Origin: an uncultured Oscillospiraceae bacterium
GTDB lineage: Bacteria > Bacillota > Clostridia > Oscillospirales > Oscillospiraceae
Assembly (NCBI GenBank): GCA_947627285.1
Contig: CANQVL010000013.1
Coordinates: 1-52,450 of the forward strand
Direction of reading: 5' to 3'
Length of the DNA: 52,450 bases
Shown here: positions 24,439-33,961 of the stretch, one piece after another
How positions within the stretch are numbered: position 1 is the first letter of the stretch
Layout: every line of letters starts with the position of its first letter
Position numbers and translations under genes: made by a program
Notes under the pieces: model-generated
Database searches by the model: none
The model's input: the letters and a program-made list of their open reading frames with translations, nothing else
What the model was told of the DNA's origin: nothing

Positions 24439-26743
24439 CGCTCTTTTTCCTCCTTCTCACGCTCCAAAATACAACGGCCCCGACCAAAATCACCGCCGCG
24501 GCGCCCGCGCCGATGACGATGGGGATAAGGGCGCTGTTTTCGCCCGTTTGCTGTCGACCGCTTATGGGCAGCAGGTCGCCGTTATTCCAGGTCTTTGTGT
24601 ACTCATAACCGTCCCATTCGATCCATTCCCGACTGGATTTGAACCCGTAATCGGCGTGATTGCTGGGATCCGTATCTGTATTCTTTACCGAAAGATTGTC
24701 GATCCGGAAATTGGAGCAGGCTCCGTCGCCCTGCACCCCGTCGCCGTACCCGCTGATGCGGATGCTCCCGGTCAACGCGCCGGCAGTCTGGATCTCGGTG
24801 ATCCTTGTGAATTCCTCCTCGTCGGAGGTCTTCAGGTAGAGGGCGAGAAGGCCGTCGGTCATCGTGAGCCGCACGGTAAAGATTTCCCCCTTCGCCGCCT
24901 CGGAGAACATATCGTACCTCTCCGGCAGGGTGTCCGCGATCTCGTTTTCCACATGCAGGATAGAGTAGACCGTGCCCCTGGTCGATGCCCGGAAGGAGAT
25001 CAGTGGACGAAGCTCCTGATAATAGAGGATGTTGAAGGCGTCGTTATAGCCTGAGATGCCGTACATTATCCGAATATCGGTGGACGGACCGATCCCGTTT
25101 TTCTCCTCCCGCTGGATGTCGGTAATGTCGAAACTGAGGTCGAAATTGGAGAACTGCGCTTTTGTCGTGATCCCGGCGTTGGTGTTTACGTTCCGAAATA
25201 CGAGCTCCCCGTCGGCGGCATAAACACCGTCGTAGCGTTCCTCTAAGTTTCCGCCCCAGCTGGGCAGATACCACTCGTTCACGTTGATCTCGTTATTTGT
25301 AAAATCCGCCGTCAGGTCTTTGTTTTCCGGCTTGGAATACACCGCGTTCCGAATGGAGAATTCGTCGATCTTCACAGTGGCGCTGCCCGTCAGCCACAAG
25401 CCGAAATACATTTTATTCCTGGAAAATTCAAGGGGGCTTTCGGCGCTTTCGGTCCGGTCGCCCACGGTGACCGTCAGGCTCCCGTCGCCGTCCACCGACA
25501 GCGCCAGCGGGATTTTCCCGCCCGCCTCGCCGAAGGCCGTCGGCTCCATGAGCGTACTCCACTTCGCGCCGCCGTCTTCTGTGAATTTCACGACGGAGAA
25601 GGTGTTCTGCCCGGAGGCGTTTTCGATCCTGACGGCATAGGTGTCCTTCGCGCCCAGCTCCGTGTCATAGGCGTTGCCCATGCCGAAGCAGAAAAGGAAA
25701 ACCGCGTCCGTCCCGAAGTCGGTCAGATACAGGTCCTGCCTGACCGTGATATTTTTCGCCAAATCGTAGCCTACAACATTCCGGTCGATCTGCGCCGAGG
25801 TCTTATTCACCGCGTAGGCCGCTTTTTCGCCCGTCGCCGTCAGCTTCATTTTGCCGAGGGCGCCGAAGGTAACGGATCTGGTGTTGCCGGAGTAATCTAT
25901 CAGATAATCTGAGCCCACGTCGCTTTGGTCGAAATGAAACTCCGCCGCGGCTTGGGACGCGTCGTCCGCGAAGACCCGGACATTCGTCAATTTCCCGGTG
26001 ACCGCCCTTTCGCCCTGCATGACGCAAACGCCCATTCTGCCGGCGGTGTAGGGATCCAGCTGTTTGTCCTTTGTCTGAGCGAGCAGCGTCTCCGCCCCGT
26101 CCTGTTTCATCGAGAAGGTAAAGCTCCCGGCGTCGTCCAGCGTCACGATCAGTGTGACGCCGGCGAGGACGCCCTGGTTGGACGGCAGCTTGCGCAGCTC
26201 GAAATAATGCCGGCTTTCACTGTCGCTCCCGCTCTGGATCGGGTTCAGATCCCCGTCCACCAGGTCGTAGCCGACATAACTGCCGTCCTCGTTTCTGGTC
26301 TGGGTCACCAGATGCCAAATGCCGTTGACATAAGAGAGCATCACATGCTTGCCGTCGGCAAGGTGGTTCCAATCCATGATCGGGTCTGTGTCCTGCGTCC
26401 CGATCAGAAAGCCCAGCCAGCCCCCACTTGAAAAGTCGAGCCGGTCCACGTCCACCTCCATACGGATTTTTCCGGCGGAGATCTCCTCCTTCGTGACGAT
26501 GCCGGCGCCCTCTGACGCGCCCGCGAAGCGCAGTCCCGGCTCCTGTCCCTCGTCGGTTTCCACCTGCGCGCACTCGCTCACCCACGCGCCGTCCAGCGCG
26601 CCGAAATCAAAGGAGTTCGAGTATGTCTCGCCCGTTTCCAGCCCCGCGTAGACCGGGATTGGGAGCAGGCACCCGAAGGCCAGCAGTCCGGTGAGAAGCA
26701 GGGCGGCGCTTCTCACTTTGAAAGCTTTTGTTCTCTGTCTCAT
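24425..26743 (-). CDS. Membrane-anchored protein with LamG-like beta-sandwich domains
   Basis: 772 residues from ATG 26743, which overlaps the preceding stop (ATGA). A signal peptide (SAALLLTGLLAFGCLLPIPVYA) leads into three beta-rich segments, about residues 45-260, 270-450 and 470-700, of the concanavalin-A/laminin-G type, with phrases such as GFLIGTQDTDPIMDWNHLAD, IRMEVDVDRLDF and SGSIRISGYGDG-like strands. The C-terminus has one membrane helix (ALIPIVIGAGAAAVILVGAVVF) and a basic tail (RRRKKSGARK), like a sorted or simply anchored surface protein, but no LPXTG is present. Such folds bind polysaccharide; some act as GH family modules. No catalytic pair could be identified. Confidence 0.75.
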   Translation of the reverse strand: MRQRTKAFKVRSAALLLTGLLAFGCLLPIPVYAGLETGETYSNSFDFGALDGAWVSECAQVETDEGQEPGLRFAGASEGAGIVTKEEISAGKIRMEVDVDRLDFSSGGWLGFLIGTQDTDPIMDWNHLADGKHVMLSYVNGIWHLVTQTRNEDGSYVGYDLVDGDLNPIQSGSDSESRHYFELRKLPSNQGVLAGVTLIVTLDDAGSFTFSMKQDGAETLLAQTKDKQLDPYTAGRMGVCVMQGERAVTGKLTNVRVFADDASQAAAEFHFDQSDVGSDYLIDYSGNTRSVTFGALGKMKLTATGEKAAYAVNKTSAQIDRNVVGYDLAKNITVRQDLYLTDFGTDAVFLFCFGMGNAYDTELGAKDTYAVRIENASGQNTFSVVKFTEDGGAKWSTLMEPTAFGEAGGKIPLALSVDGDGSLTVTVGDRTESAESPLEFSRNKMYFGLWLTGSATVKIDEFSIRNAVYSKPENKDLTADFTNNEINVNEWYLPSWGGNLEERYDGVYAADGELVFRNVNTNAGITTKAQFSNFDLSFDITDIQREEKNGIGPSTDIRIMYGISGYNDAFNILYYQELRPLISFRASTRGTVYSILHVENEIADTLPERYDMFSEAAKGEIFTVRLTMTDGLLALYLKTSDEEEFTRITEIQTAGALTGSIRISGYGDGVQGDGACSNFRIDNLSVKNTDTDPSNHADYGFKSSREWIEWDGYEYTKTWNNGDLLPISGRQQTGENSALIPIVIGAGAAAVILVGAVVFWSVRRRKKSGARK

Positions 26744-28311
26744 TTGCCTAAAACCTCGTTCGCGATCCTGCAGAAGTGCTCCCACTGCGCGTCGATATAC
26801 GCCCTTTCGGATTCCTCGATCTCCACGGCGGTGCGTCTGTCGCCTGCCGCGCTCGCGCCCAGCGTTTTATCGGGGTGTACGTTGTCCAGCATTGTATAGG
26901 CTCTCAGGCCGTTCATATAGAAGATGGGGTCGCTGATGATCTCCATGGGGACCGTTCTTCCGTTGGAGGATTTGATGAGCTCCACCTTGGATTTGTCGAA
27001 CTGATTTAATTTGGATACGTCCATGGCGTCGATCTCCGACCGGACGACCGGCATCATCCCGGAGTTTTCAAAGGTGATCTGCATGGCCTCCTTCGTGGTC
27101 GTATAGAGCAGGAACTTCTTCGCGAGCTCCACCGCGTCGGAATACGCCGGCACAAGCGCGATGTTGGTAGAGGCGATGGAGGAGCTGTTCAGATAGCGCG
27201 CCTCTCTCACCGCGTTCAGCACCTCTTCGGCGCTAAGCCCCTTTTTGGAAGAGACGGCGGGCGCCTCCCCTGTCTCTCCCCCGTCGATATAGTGTATAAG
27301 CTCCCGCAGGGTATTTTCGCCGATTCCAAGCTTATTTCCCAGGGCGCTGACCACCGGCACCTTCATCATGGCGATTTTTTCGCCGTAGGAGGGGTCCTTC
27401 ATCTCGTGGATGACCCAGCCGCCGTTGGGCATCATCGCCGCCTTCTCCTGCCTGACAAACGCCGCCTGGATCTCGGAGAACTCCAGCGTCAGGCACCCTT
27501 CGATGCTGTACCTGTTGGACGGGTTGATGAGATCCTGCAAAACCGTCAGGGATATCTCCCGGCCCTCCTGGTAATAGCCGGATTCCGGATCGCTCGGGGC
27601 GACGGAATAATCCGGGCGCCAGAATGCCTCATACCGCTCCAGCCCCTCGTACTGCGCCCACCAGACCGGCGTGCAGTATTCCCAGTAACCCGAGACCCAC
27701 GCAAACGGCTTGACGTTCTTTCCGCTCGTGTTGATCGTATCCGCCAGCTCCAGCAGCTCGTCGGTGGTCACCGGGACCTCCCAGCCGTTTTCCCGGAACA
27801 TTGCCGCGTTGTAGGCGATACCGTTGGTGTCGTTCAGCGTCGGAAAGGCGTAATACCTGCCGGTGCCGTTGTAATTGAAAACATTCTCAAGCGTGGGGTC
27901 GATGCGTTCTTTAAAGGTTTCTGTCTCCCCATCCGCCACGGACTCGTAGACGTCGGTGAGGTCTGCCAAAATCGCCCCGCCGTCCGAAAGCTGCTGGGAA
28001 ACAAGAGACATATAATAGGGATACTGGTAGATCATGATGTCAGCCGTGTTGTTTTTCGGACCGGATTTCAGAATGGATTCCGCCATATCGAAGTTTCGCG
28101 TTTCGGTGACAACGATCTTATACCCCGGGTTCTCCGTCTCGAATTTTTCCGCCAGCTTTTTCACCCATTCCACACCGTAGCCGGCGTTATATACCTCGAC
28201 CTCCAATACCTTTTCGTCGCTGGCGACCGTCGTGTTCTTTTTGACCGCGCAGCCGCTCACCGTCAGCAGCGTCACAGCCAGCGCCAGCGCGAGCCATCTT
28301 TTCTTCCGCAT
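26740..28311 (-). CDS. Sugar ABC transporter solute-binding lipoprotein
   Basis: About 523 residues from ATG 28311; an earlier in-frame ATG at 28341 is possible, but the shorter form gives a clean lipoprotein signal peptide (MRKKRWLALALAVTLLTVSG, then Cys). It is a CUT1-type extracellular binding protein: EVYNAGYGVEWVKKLAEKFE, then DIMIYQYPYYMSL and AYNAAMFRENGWEVPVTTDE, with aromatic-rich regions (YWEYCTPVWWAQYEGLERYE) suited to stacking on sugars. The two permease genes lie just upstream, so it delivers oligosaccharides to them. No ATPase is in the window; in Firmicutes a shared MsmK-type ATPase normally serves these importers. Confidence 0.93.
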   Translation of the reverse strand: MRKKRWLALALAVTLLTVSGCAVKKNTTVASDEKVLEVEVYNAGYGVEWVKKLAEKFETENPGYKIVVTETRNFDMAESILKSGPKNNTADIMIYQYPYYMSLVSQQLSDGGAILADLTDVYESVADGETETFKERIDPTLENVFNYNGTGRYYAFPTLNDTNGIAYNAAMFRENGWEVPVTTDELLELADTINTSGKNVKPFAWVSGYWEYCTPVWWAQYEGLERYEAFWRPDYSVAPSDPESGYYQEGREISLTVLQDLINPSNRYSIEGCLTLEFSEIQAAFVRQEKAAMMPNGGWVIHEMKDPSYGEKIAMMKVPVVSALGNKLGIGENTLRELIHYIDGGETGEAPAVSSKKGLSAEEVLNAVREARYLNSSSIASTNIALVPAYSDAVELAKKFLLYTTTKEAMQITFENSGMMPVVRSEIDAMDVSKLNQFDKSKVELIKSSNGRTVPMEIISDPIFYMNGLRAYTMLDNVHPDKTLGASAAGDRRTAVEIEESERAYIDAQWEHFCRIANEVLGK

Positions 28312-28343
28312 AAGCCTTTTTCTCCTTTCTTCCTTTTCCATAA

Positions 28344-29231
28344 TTATCCTTTCAGGCCGCCGATGGAGACGTTTGTCATCATTCGGTCTGAGAAGATGGC
28401 AAACAGCACAAGCGGCAGAAGCACCAGGATCACGACTCCCGCGAAGAAGACCGGGTAATTCACGTCGTAGATCATATTTTTTTCAAACACCATAAGCCCG
28501 GTCGCGAGCGTCGGCATATCCTCCAAGTAGAGCAGCGGCCCCATGTAATCGTTCCAGGAACCGATAAACGAGATGATAAACAGCGTGATCATAGCGGGCC
28601 TAACCTGGGGCATCATCACGTGGAAGAATACGGCAAAATGACCGGCGCCGTCGATACGCGCCGCCTCCATGTAGTGATCCGACACGCCCTTGAACATGGC
28701 GTAAAAGATAAGGAAGTTTCCGCCCAGACCGCCGGCGTTGGTGATGAGCAGAAGCGGGCTGTTGGTGATGCCAAGGTCGTTGAGCATCTTATACATGGCG
28801 GGCAGGTTGCCGACGATGGGCAGGACCATTTGAACTATCGCCACGCTGAATATAAGGTTGCGCCCGACGAACCTGTATTTGGCGACCACGTAGGCCGTCA
28901 TACAGCAGAACCAGACTCCGATAAACGCCCCGCCGGCGGAATACCACAGCGAGTTTATGAGCATTCCCGGGACGCCGACCCCGTCTATCGTCAGCTCCTT
29001 CCAGGCGGACACGTAATTGGCGAACGGGGAGCCGCTCGTCAAGAAGTCCTTCGGCAGAGAGAACTTGCTCACGTCCCATTCCGGCACGGTCTTAAAGCTG
29101 TTCGAGAGGAGCCAGATAAGGGCGTAGAGCACCGTGGCGGTGTAGACCGCGAAGACGATAAACACCACGACCGAGGAGGCGCCGAAGGTGAAGCTTCTGC
29201 TTTTCAGGCGAATCCTTTTTTCCTTTCCCAT
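28344..29231 (-). CDS. Sugar ABC transporter permease, MalG type
   Basis: 295 residues with six predicted membrane segments and the inner-loop EAA motif YMEAARIDGAGHFAVFFHVM, which docks the ATPase. The C-terminus (FAIFSDRMMTNVSIGGLKG) is typical of the second CUT1 permease. The start follows the MalF-like stop by one base, so the two are translationally coupled. It forms the transmembrane channel with the MalF-type partner for import of an oligosaccharide. Confidence 0.95.
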   Translation of the reverse strand: MGKEKRIRLKSRSFTFGASSVVVFIVFAVYTATVLYALIWLLSNSFKTVPEWDVSKFSLPKDFLTSGSPFANYVSAWKELTIDGVGVPGMLINSLWYSAGGAFIGVWFCCMTAYVVAKYRFVGRNLIFSVAIVQMVLPIVGNLPAMYKMLNDLGITNSPLLLITNAGGLGGNFLIFYAMFKGVSDHYMEAARIDGAGHFAVFFHVMMPQVRPAMITLFIISFIGSWNDYMGPLLYLEDMPTLATGLMVFEKNMIYDVNYPVFFAGVVILVLLPLVLFAIFSDRMMTNVSIGGLKG

Positions 29232-29232
29232 C

Positions 29233-30138
29233 TCAGTAGCTCACTCCTTTGTCAACTCGATTGCAGATATAGCGGACGATAAGCACAATCGGCAGACCGA
29301 TGCAGGTAAAGAAGAGTCCCACCGCGGATGCCAGCGGATAGGAGCCGCTGCTGGCGCCGTAAACCATCGTCCAGATGTAATACGACAGGGTCGTGGTATT
29401 GTAAGCGCCCTCGGTGAAAAGCAAAATGGGGCCGGTCGCCGTGAAGATGCCCGTCATGATCATTATTATCATGGTGGACATGGTCGGCCAGATCATGGGC
29501 AGGATGATCGTGAACAGCTCCCGTATCGGTCCGACGCCCTCCAGCTTGCCGTACTCCATCACGTCCTCAGGCAGTCTTGCCATCGCGCCGCCGATAAGCA
29601 ATATCTTCGGACCGAACCCGACCCACAGCATGTATGTCATGATGACGGTCATCGCCGTGCTGCTGTTAGCCAAAAGCTCCGGCGCCGCTTCGGCATGGGT
29701 CAGCATCTTATAAATCACCATGACGATCCCGTCGACCGCGATCATCTTCTTGTAAAGCATGACCAGCACGGTGGCGCAAATGACGCTGGGAAGGAAGAAC
29801 ATCACGCGGAAGAAGCGGTATCCCGGTATCTTTTTGTATATAAAATAGGAGAATACGAAGGATACAAGCAGGAGCACGCACTCAACCGCGAAGAATTTCA
29901 GGGTGTTGGGCAGGTAGGAGGAAAAAATCGGCAGGACAGTGGAGGATACGTCGAGAAAATACTGAAAATTATAGTACCACTTTTCCCCGGCAGGCACCTT
30001 GAACGCCAGAAGTATGGAATTGATGTTGACCGCCAGATAGAACACACAGAAGCAGATGATCGGCACGATCAAAAAGCTCAGCACAAACACATATTTGCTT
30101 ACGACGTTCTTGTTGATCCTCTTTTTCGGCTTTTCCAT
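29233..30138 (-). CDS. Sugar ABC transporter permease, MalF/LplB type
   Basis: About 301 residues with six membrane segments (FVLSFLIVPIICFCVFYL near the start) and the EAA-like loop YGKLEGVGPIRELFTIILPM. I place the start at ATG 30138, ten bases from GGAGG; an ATG at 30147 is almost touching that site. It pairs with the MalG-type permease downstream. It follows the GH127-like gene by about 40 bases in the same operon. Confidence 0.93.
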   Translation of the reverse strand: MEKPKKRINKNVVSKYVFVLSFLIVPIICFCVFYLAVNINSILLAFKVPAGEKWYYNFQYFLDVSSTVLPIFSSYLPNTLKFFAVECVLLLVSFVFSYFIYKKIPGYRFFRVMFFLPSVICATVLVMLYKKMIAVDGIVMVIYKMLTHAEAAPELLANSSTAMTVIMTYMLWVGFGPKILLIGGAMARLPEDVMEYGKLEGVGPIRELFTIILPMIWPTMSTMIIMIMTGIFTATGPILLFTEGAYNTTTLSYYIWTMVYGASSGSYPLASAVGLFFTCIGLPIVLIVRYICNRVDKGVSY

Positions 30139-30180
30139 TTCGCTCATTCCTCCCGTTCTCCGTTTTCACCGTTCGACCGG

Positions 30181-31968
30181 CTATTTACGCAGCCAGGCGC
30201 TGATGTCGCGGGGCTCGTAATAATCCTTCCCGGCGAATCGGTACTCTCTCAGCGGCAGCTCCCCGCCCGTTTGCAGTGCGACCGCCCATTTGTGCCCTTC
30301 CAGCGCTCGGCACTTCACATGCCCGTTTTCGTCAGTCATGGGCGGATAGGACTGTTCCAAATCGCAGTCCGCGGAATCGGCGCACAGCACGATCGGCCCC
30401 TTCGCCAGCGCGTACAGGTCGGAGACGTCCGGGTTCACGCTTTCCGACGGGATCACACGGACCGGCAGCTCCATCTGAAGATCGAAGGTGTCGCCCGGCG
30501 CGACCGTCTCCTCAGGAATGATGTAACCGCGCTCCTCCCTGCAGGCGCAGGGGCGGCTGTTGTGCAAAAGCCGATAGCTTTCGCACCACGCCGCCTTCCG
30601 CAGGCAAATGTGCCGGATTCCGGCGGACAGCTTTGAGATCTCGATTTGAATATTACCGTCGTAGGGATAGCCTGTCCGGACCGAAAAGGCGGTTTCCCCG
30701 TCCTCCGACGGCAGCCGGCAGCTCCCCTCAAAGAAAAGGTTCAGCACTATCGCCCCGTCCCATTCGACCGCGTTCACCTGCGGCAGGATGCCGATCCCCG
30801 CCGCGCCAATGGAGACACAGCAGCCGGACTCCGCGTAGGAGGAAAGATTTTTGTACCCGCCTATCATGGTCCACCGCGGGTTGCAGTAAACCGGCGAATA
30901 GCTGTAAAAAATGGGACGGATCAGATAGCCCTCGTTCTTTTCGGTGTTCAGCGCGCCTAAGTACAGGTTCAAAAAGGATGTCTCTATCGCGTCGATATAG
31001 GCCGAATTGCCGGTGTAACGGTAGAGATTCGCCAGGTATTTCATGAGCGTCACGGTGACGCAGGTCTCCTGCTTGCGTATTGAGGAGGGGAGGACCTGCC
31101 CGAGGGTCGAATGGTCAAAGAATTCGTCCTCACAGCCGCTCCCGCCCACTACGGTGAATTCCGTTTTCAGGACTCGGTCGGCAAACCGCACGCAGGTTTC
31201 CAGGAACTGCCGCCTGCCCGTCACCCCGTAAAGCTCAAGCATCCCCTCGAAGCAGGAGATGATCTCGTATGCCTTTGTGATGGGATAATCCCCGGGCGCT
31301 ATCTCGTCTTTGTATGCCAGCCGGAAGATGTTCTCCCCGTCGGGTGCCTGCTCCCGGATCAGCATCTCGGCGTAGGACAGGTAATCCGCATCCCCCGTCA
31401 GCCGGTACAGCTTTACAATGGGCTGGAGAATGGAAACCGAGTTGACAGCGCCCCAGGCCTTGCTCGTTTCCCGGATCGGGATCTGCCCGTCGCCGTCCCC
31501 CACACGCCGCATGATATAGCGGGCGTGCCGCTCCAGGGCGTCAAGGATCCACTGTCGGAGCGGCTCCTCCCGGCAGATCTCATAGAAGAATTCCAGCCCG
31601 AGCATGACGTATTTTCTTGACCACATATCCCAGCCGGAGAACTCCTTTTCACGGCTATATGTCGAGATCCTGCCGTCCTCGTCCTGTTCCCGCAGAAGCC
31701 CCTCCACGGCATTTTTCAACACCGCGTACAGGTCCTCGTCCTCGGAATAGGCGTAGACCATGGAGCCGCCGCGCATCAGCTTGCCCCAAAACTCCCCGCG
31801 CCAACCGTCGTCAACATCATCCGAGCGCAGTCGGAATTGGCGGATCAGAAGCTTCCAAAGGACCTCGTCCTTCAACTGTTCGTCGCTGATATATGTAAAA
31901 TACATATCCAGAAAACCGCCAAATTTCGACATAAAATGCGGGTGTTGTTTTATCACGTCTGTTTGCAT
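30181..31968 (-). CDS. GH127-like (DUF1680) beta-L-arabinofuranosidase
   Basis: 595 residues, no signal peptide. It has the (alpha/alpha)6 barrel and beta-domain plan of DUF1680/GH127. Key matches to the family are the KQETCVTVTLMKYLANLYRY block with Glu301 in the catalytic-acid position, and the ESGCCVSIGAAGIG block with Cys383-Cys384, corresponding to the cysteine nucleophile and zinc ligands. Members of GH127 and related families release beta-L-arabinofuranose; other DUF1680 families have other substrates, so specificity is inferred. It is the first gene of the long operon, with GGAGAGG before the ATG and a consensus promoter about 85 bases upstream. Confidence 0.85.
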   Translation of the reverse strand: MQTDVIKQHPHFMSKFGGFLDMYFTYISDEQLKDEVLWKLLIRQFRLRSDDVDDGWRGEFWGKLMRGGSMVYAYSEDEDLYAVLKNAVEGLLREQDEDGRISTYSREKEFSGWDMWSRKYVMLGLEFFYEICREEPLRQWILDALERHARYIMRRVGDGDGQIPIRETSKAWGAVNSVSILQPIVKLYRLTGDADYLSYAEMLIREQAPDGENIFRLAYKDEIAPGDYPITKAYEIISCFEGMLELYGVTGRRQFLETCVRFADRVLKTEFTVVGGSGCEDEFFDHSTLGQVLPSSIRKQETCVTVTLMKYLANLYRYTGNSAYIDAIETSFLNLYLGALNTEKNEGYLIRPIFYSYSPVYCNPRWTMIGGYKNLSSYAESGCCVSIGAAGIGILPQVNAVEWDGAIVLNLFFEGSCRLPSEDGETAFSVRTGYPYDGNIQIEISKLSAGIRHICLRKAAWCESYRLLHNSRPCACREERGYIIPEETVAPGDTFDLQMELPVRVIPSESVNPDVSDLYALAKGPIVLCADSADCDLEQSYPPMTDENGHVKCRALEGHKWAVALQTGGELPLREYRFAGKDYYEPRDISAWLRK

Positions 31969-32050
31969 CGCTGCCTCTCCTCATATTTGACATCTATATC
32001 AACCCGTCTTTATATAAAGCGCACAAAAACAGGTAACATATTTTTCCTTT

Positions 32051-32079
32051 ATTATAGCAAGAGTCCCAATGCTCTTCAA
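32051..32079 (-). promoter_or_regulatory. Promoter of the 25-kb glycan operon
   Basis: On the minus strand -35 TTGAAG (32079-32074) and a perfect -10 TATAAT (32056-32051) are separated by 17 bases. It lies between the NagB-like stop and the GH127-like start, about 80 bases before the latter. Confidence 0.85.
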
Positions 32080-32100
32080 TAACTATTCGTATGCTTATTT

Positions 32101-32134
32101 GTATCCTTTTGTACCTCGTATCGTTTTGTACCTC
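32101..32134 (-). promoter_or_regulatory. Two tandem 17-bp repeats, likely AraC-type operator
   Basis: Two head-to-tail copies of GAGGTACAAAASGATAC (one base differs, C or G) occupy 32134-32118 and 32117-32101 on the minus strand. Direct 17-bp half-sites are the typical target of AraC-family activators (as at araI). They sit 21 bases upstream of the -35 and run into the stop codon of the NagB-like gene. The in-operon AraC regulator is the best candidate ligand. Confidence 0.7.
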
Positions 32135-33071
32135 AATTGACGTCGGGTATCAGCGGACCGGCGAGCTCCTTCAGGTAGAAGAGCCTGCCGGGGATGGTGG
32201 GCATATAGCTGGAGGTTACCCAGGGGTTCGGACCGTAGTGGAGGGTCGTCAAAAAGCTCATGCCCTGCCAGCCCATGCCCCGGCCCAGAGCGCCGTCGGC
32301 GCCGCCGATGGCGTAGTCTGCCTGGAGGAGAAGTCCGGGGCCTACCGTGTTGGCGCTGCAGGGCACCAGGGTAGTGCGGCTTCTGAAGCTGGTGATGGCG
32401 TTCTGCTCGATGGTCAGCGGATGGAGCTTTGCGCCCAGGCGGTAATTCTGGGCCTTCCACTGGGCCTCCGTCTCAAATTCGGCGGCAAAATGGGGCTCCC
32501 AAAAGGCGATGTGGCACATCCTGCCAATGCCGAAAATCAGCACCAGCTTTGCGCCCTCCGCCTTCAGAGCGGCGATTTTGCCGGGGTAGGCGGGAAGATT
32601 CTCCCTGGTGGCGAAATTCCGCTGATGCTCCGGGACCGTCAGCGCCCCCAGAGGGTTGAAAAAGGCGTCCTTCATGCAGTATTCAAAGGAGGCGGGATCG
32701 CGGCTGGGCAGGGTATTGCCCTCGCCGTCGGCCCATTCGTCCATGTTAAAGGTGTAGACATGGTCACAGGAGACGCCCCACTGGGTTAAGAAATACACTG
32801 CCCACTTGTACATTCCCATGGGTCCGACGGGAATGATCATCGCCAATTTTTCTCCCCGGTCCCTGGCGTTTTTGATCTGCAAGGCGATCTCGTGGCCCAT
32901 CTTCACGTCAAATTCGCCGATATTCTCGCACTCCACGGGCTGAAAATCCCTGTGCCAGAAGCCCTCGCGCTCTACGCCCTTTTCACAGCAGGCGTCGATT
33001 TTGTCCATGTCCCATCCGGCGGGGTAAAACCCTTCCAGCAGGGAGCCTTTAACTGTCGTCATGAAGTTCAT
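32133..33071 (-). CDS. Divergent NagB-like sugar-phosphate isomerase/deaminase
   Basis: 312 residues related to glucosamine-6-phosphate deaminase. TFNMDEWAD retains the catalytic Asp111. The motif normally GxGxNGHIGFNEP reads [13 protein letters not shown] (181-193): His187 and Glu192 are kept, but the usual Asn/Asp and Gly before His are Met185 and Cys186, and Asn is replaced by Trp191. It is also about 65 residues longer than the canonical NagB encoded nearby. The changes in the active site suggest a different substrate or a reaction other than GlcN6P deamination. GGAGG lies seven bases before the ATG. The PIG-L deacetylase gene precedes it, so the two may act in sequence on an N-acetylated sugar. 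Confidence 0.85.
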   Translation of the reverse strand: MNFMTTVKGSLLEGFYPAGWDMDKIDACCEKGVEREGFWHRDFQPVECENIGEFDVKMGHEIALQIKNARDRGEKLAMIIPVGPMGMYKWAVYFLTQWGVSCDHVYTFNMDEWADGEGNTLPSRDPASFEYCMKDAFFNPLGALTVPEHQRNFATRENLPAYPGKIAALKAEGAKLVLIFGIGRMCHIAFWEPHFAAEFETEAQWKAQNYRLGAKLHPLTIEQNAITSFRSRTTLVPCSANTVGPGLLLQADYAIGGADGALGRGMGWQGMSFLTTLHYGPNPWVTSSYMPTIPGRLFYLKELAGPLIPDVN

Positions 33072-33099
33072 AAGGATACCTCCTAATTGTATTATGGTA

Positions 33100-33825
33100 T
33101 TATGGCAAAAGCCTTTTGGCTGTGCCCTTCAGATAATACTGGGCCTGGCGGAAGCCCTCGGCGTAGCCGGCGCCGCACTGATACCCCCGGTAGCGGGAGC
33201 AGGTTTTCACCATGTCCGCGAAATCTATGCCGTCATGCTCCCGCATCCAAACCAACTGGCTGGCGTGGCACTCCAGCATTTTCAGCTTCAAATCTATCAC
33301 ATCGGTGATGTCTACGAATTCCGTTGGCACGAAGTCGACCCCCGCCAGGGTATCCATGTAGTAGATGGGCACAAGCTTTGCCGGGGGCGTATCACTGGCG
33401 CTGTATGTATAGCTTGTCAAGGCATAATTGGGCAGTGTTGCGGTAAAGCTGGCGTCGAATACCAGCCGCGCCACCGCCGTGTGGTCCGGCATATAATCGT
33501 CGGGGTTGTGGGTGATGATAACATCGGGGTCGGCATACTTGATCACGTCCACGATTTTATCTCTGGCTTCCTTATTGCCGTCGTAGATCTCCAGGTCGTT
33601 GAAGCCCGCGCAGATGACCTCGATACCCCCCAGAGCGCCCGCGGTCCTTGCCTCATTTGCCCGGATCACGGCAAGCTCGTCCGGAGGAATTATCACGTGC
33701 CCCAGGTTCCCGGTGGAGACATGGCAGGTGATCACCCTGTCGCCGCGCTGCCTGCATTTGAGCAGGGTTCCGGCACAGGCGATCTCCACATCGTCGGGAT
33801 GACAGCCGATGGCTAACACGTTCAT
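33100..33825 (-). CDS. PIG-L/LmbE-family N-deacetylase
   Basis: 241 residues from ATG 33825, eight bases after GGAGG (an open frame extends to 33846). The zinc-binding [12 protein letters not shown] (residues 8-19; usually HPDD) and [13 protein letters not shown] (106-118) are the hallmark motifs. These enzymes remove acetyl groups from N-acetylglucosamine-containing small molecules. The NagB-like gene follows after 28 bases, and canonical nagB-nagA are nearby, pointing to amino-sugar breakdown. The upstream region is shared with a divergent AraC regulator. Confidence 0.93.
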   Translation of the reverse strand: MNVLAIGCHPDDVEIACAGTLLKCRQRGDRVITCHVSTGNLGHVIIPPDELAVIRANEARTAGALGGIEVICAGFNDLEIYDGNKEARDKIVDVIKYADPDVIITHNPDDYMPDHTAVARLVFDASFTATLPNYALTSYTYSASDTPPAKLVPIYYMDTLAGVDFVPTEFVDITDVIDLKLKMLECHASQLVWMREHDGIDFADMVKTCSRYRGYQCGAGYAEGFRQAQYYLKGTAKRLLP

Positions 33826-33868
33826 TTGGCATTTCCTCCTTGGCATATGGTCGTTTTTTACATTTTCC

Positions 33869-33897
33869 TTGCAAGTATCTCCATTATATGCTATAAT
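33869..33897 (+). promoter_or_regulatory. Divergent promoters between PIG-L and AraC genes
   Basis: On the plus strand TTGCAA (33869-33874) and TATAAT (33892-33897), spaced 17, drive the AraC gene. On the minus strand TATAAT (33888-33883) overlaps this promoter and has no good -35, suggesting an activated promoter for the PIG-L/NagB-like pair. Two TTTGC direct repeats nine bases apart (33910 and 33919) lie near its -35 position and may be part of an operator. Confidence 0.6.
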
Positions 33898-33961
33898 CAG
33901 GAAAAAATCTTTGCGCTATTTGCAATATTATTTAACACATTATACACAAGGAGGCGGTTCC

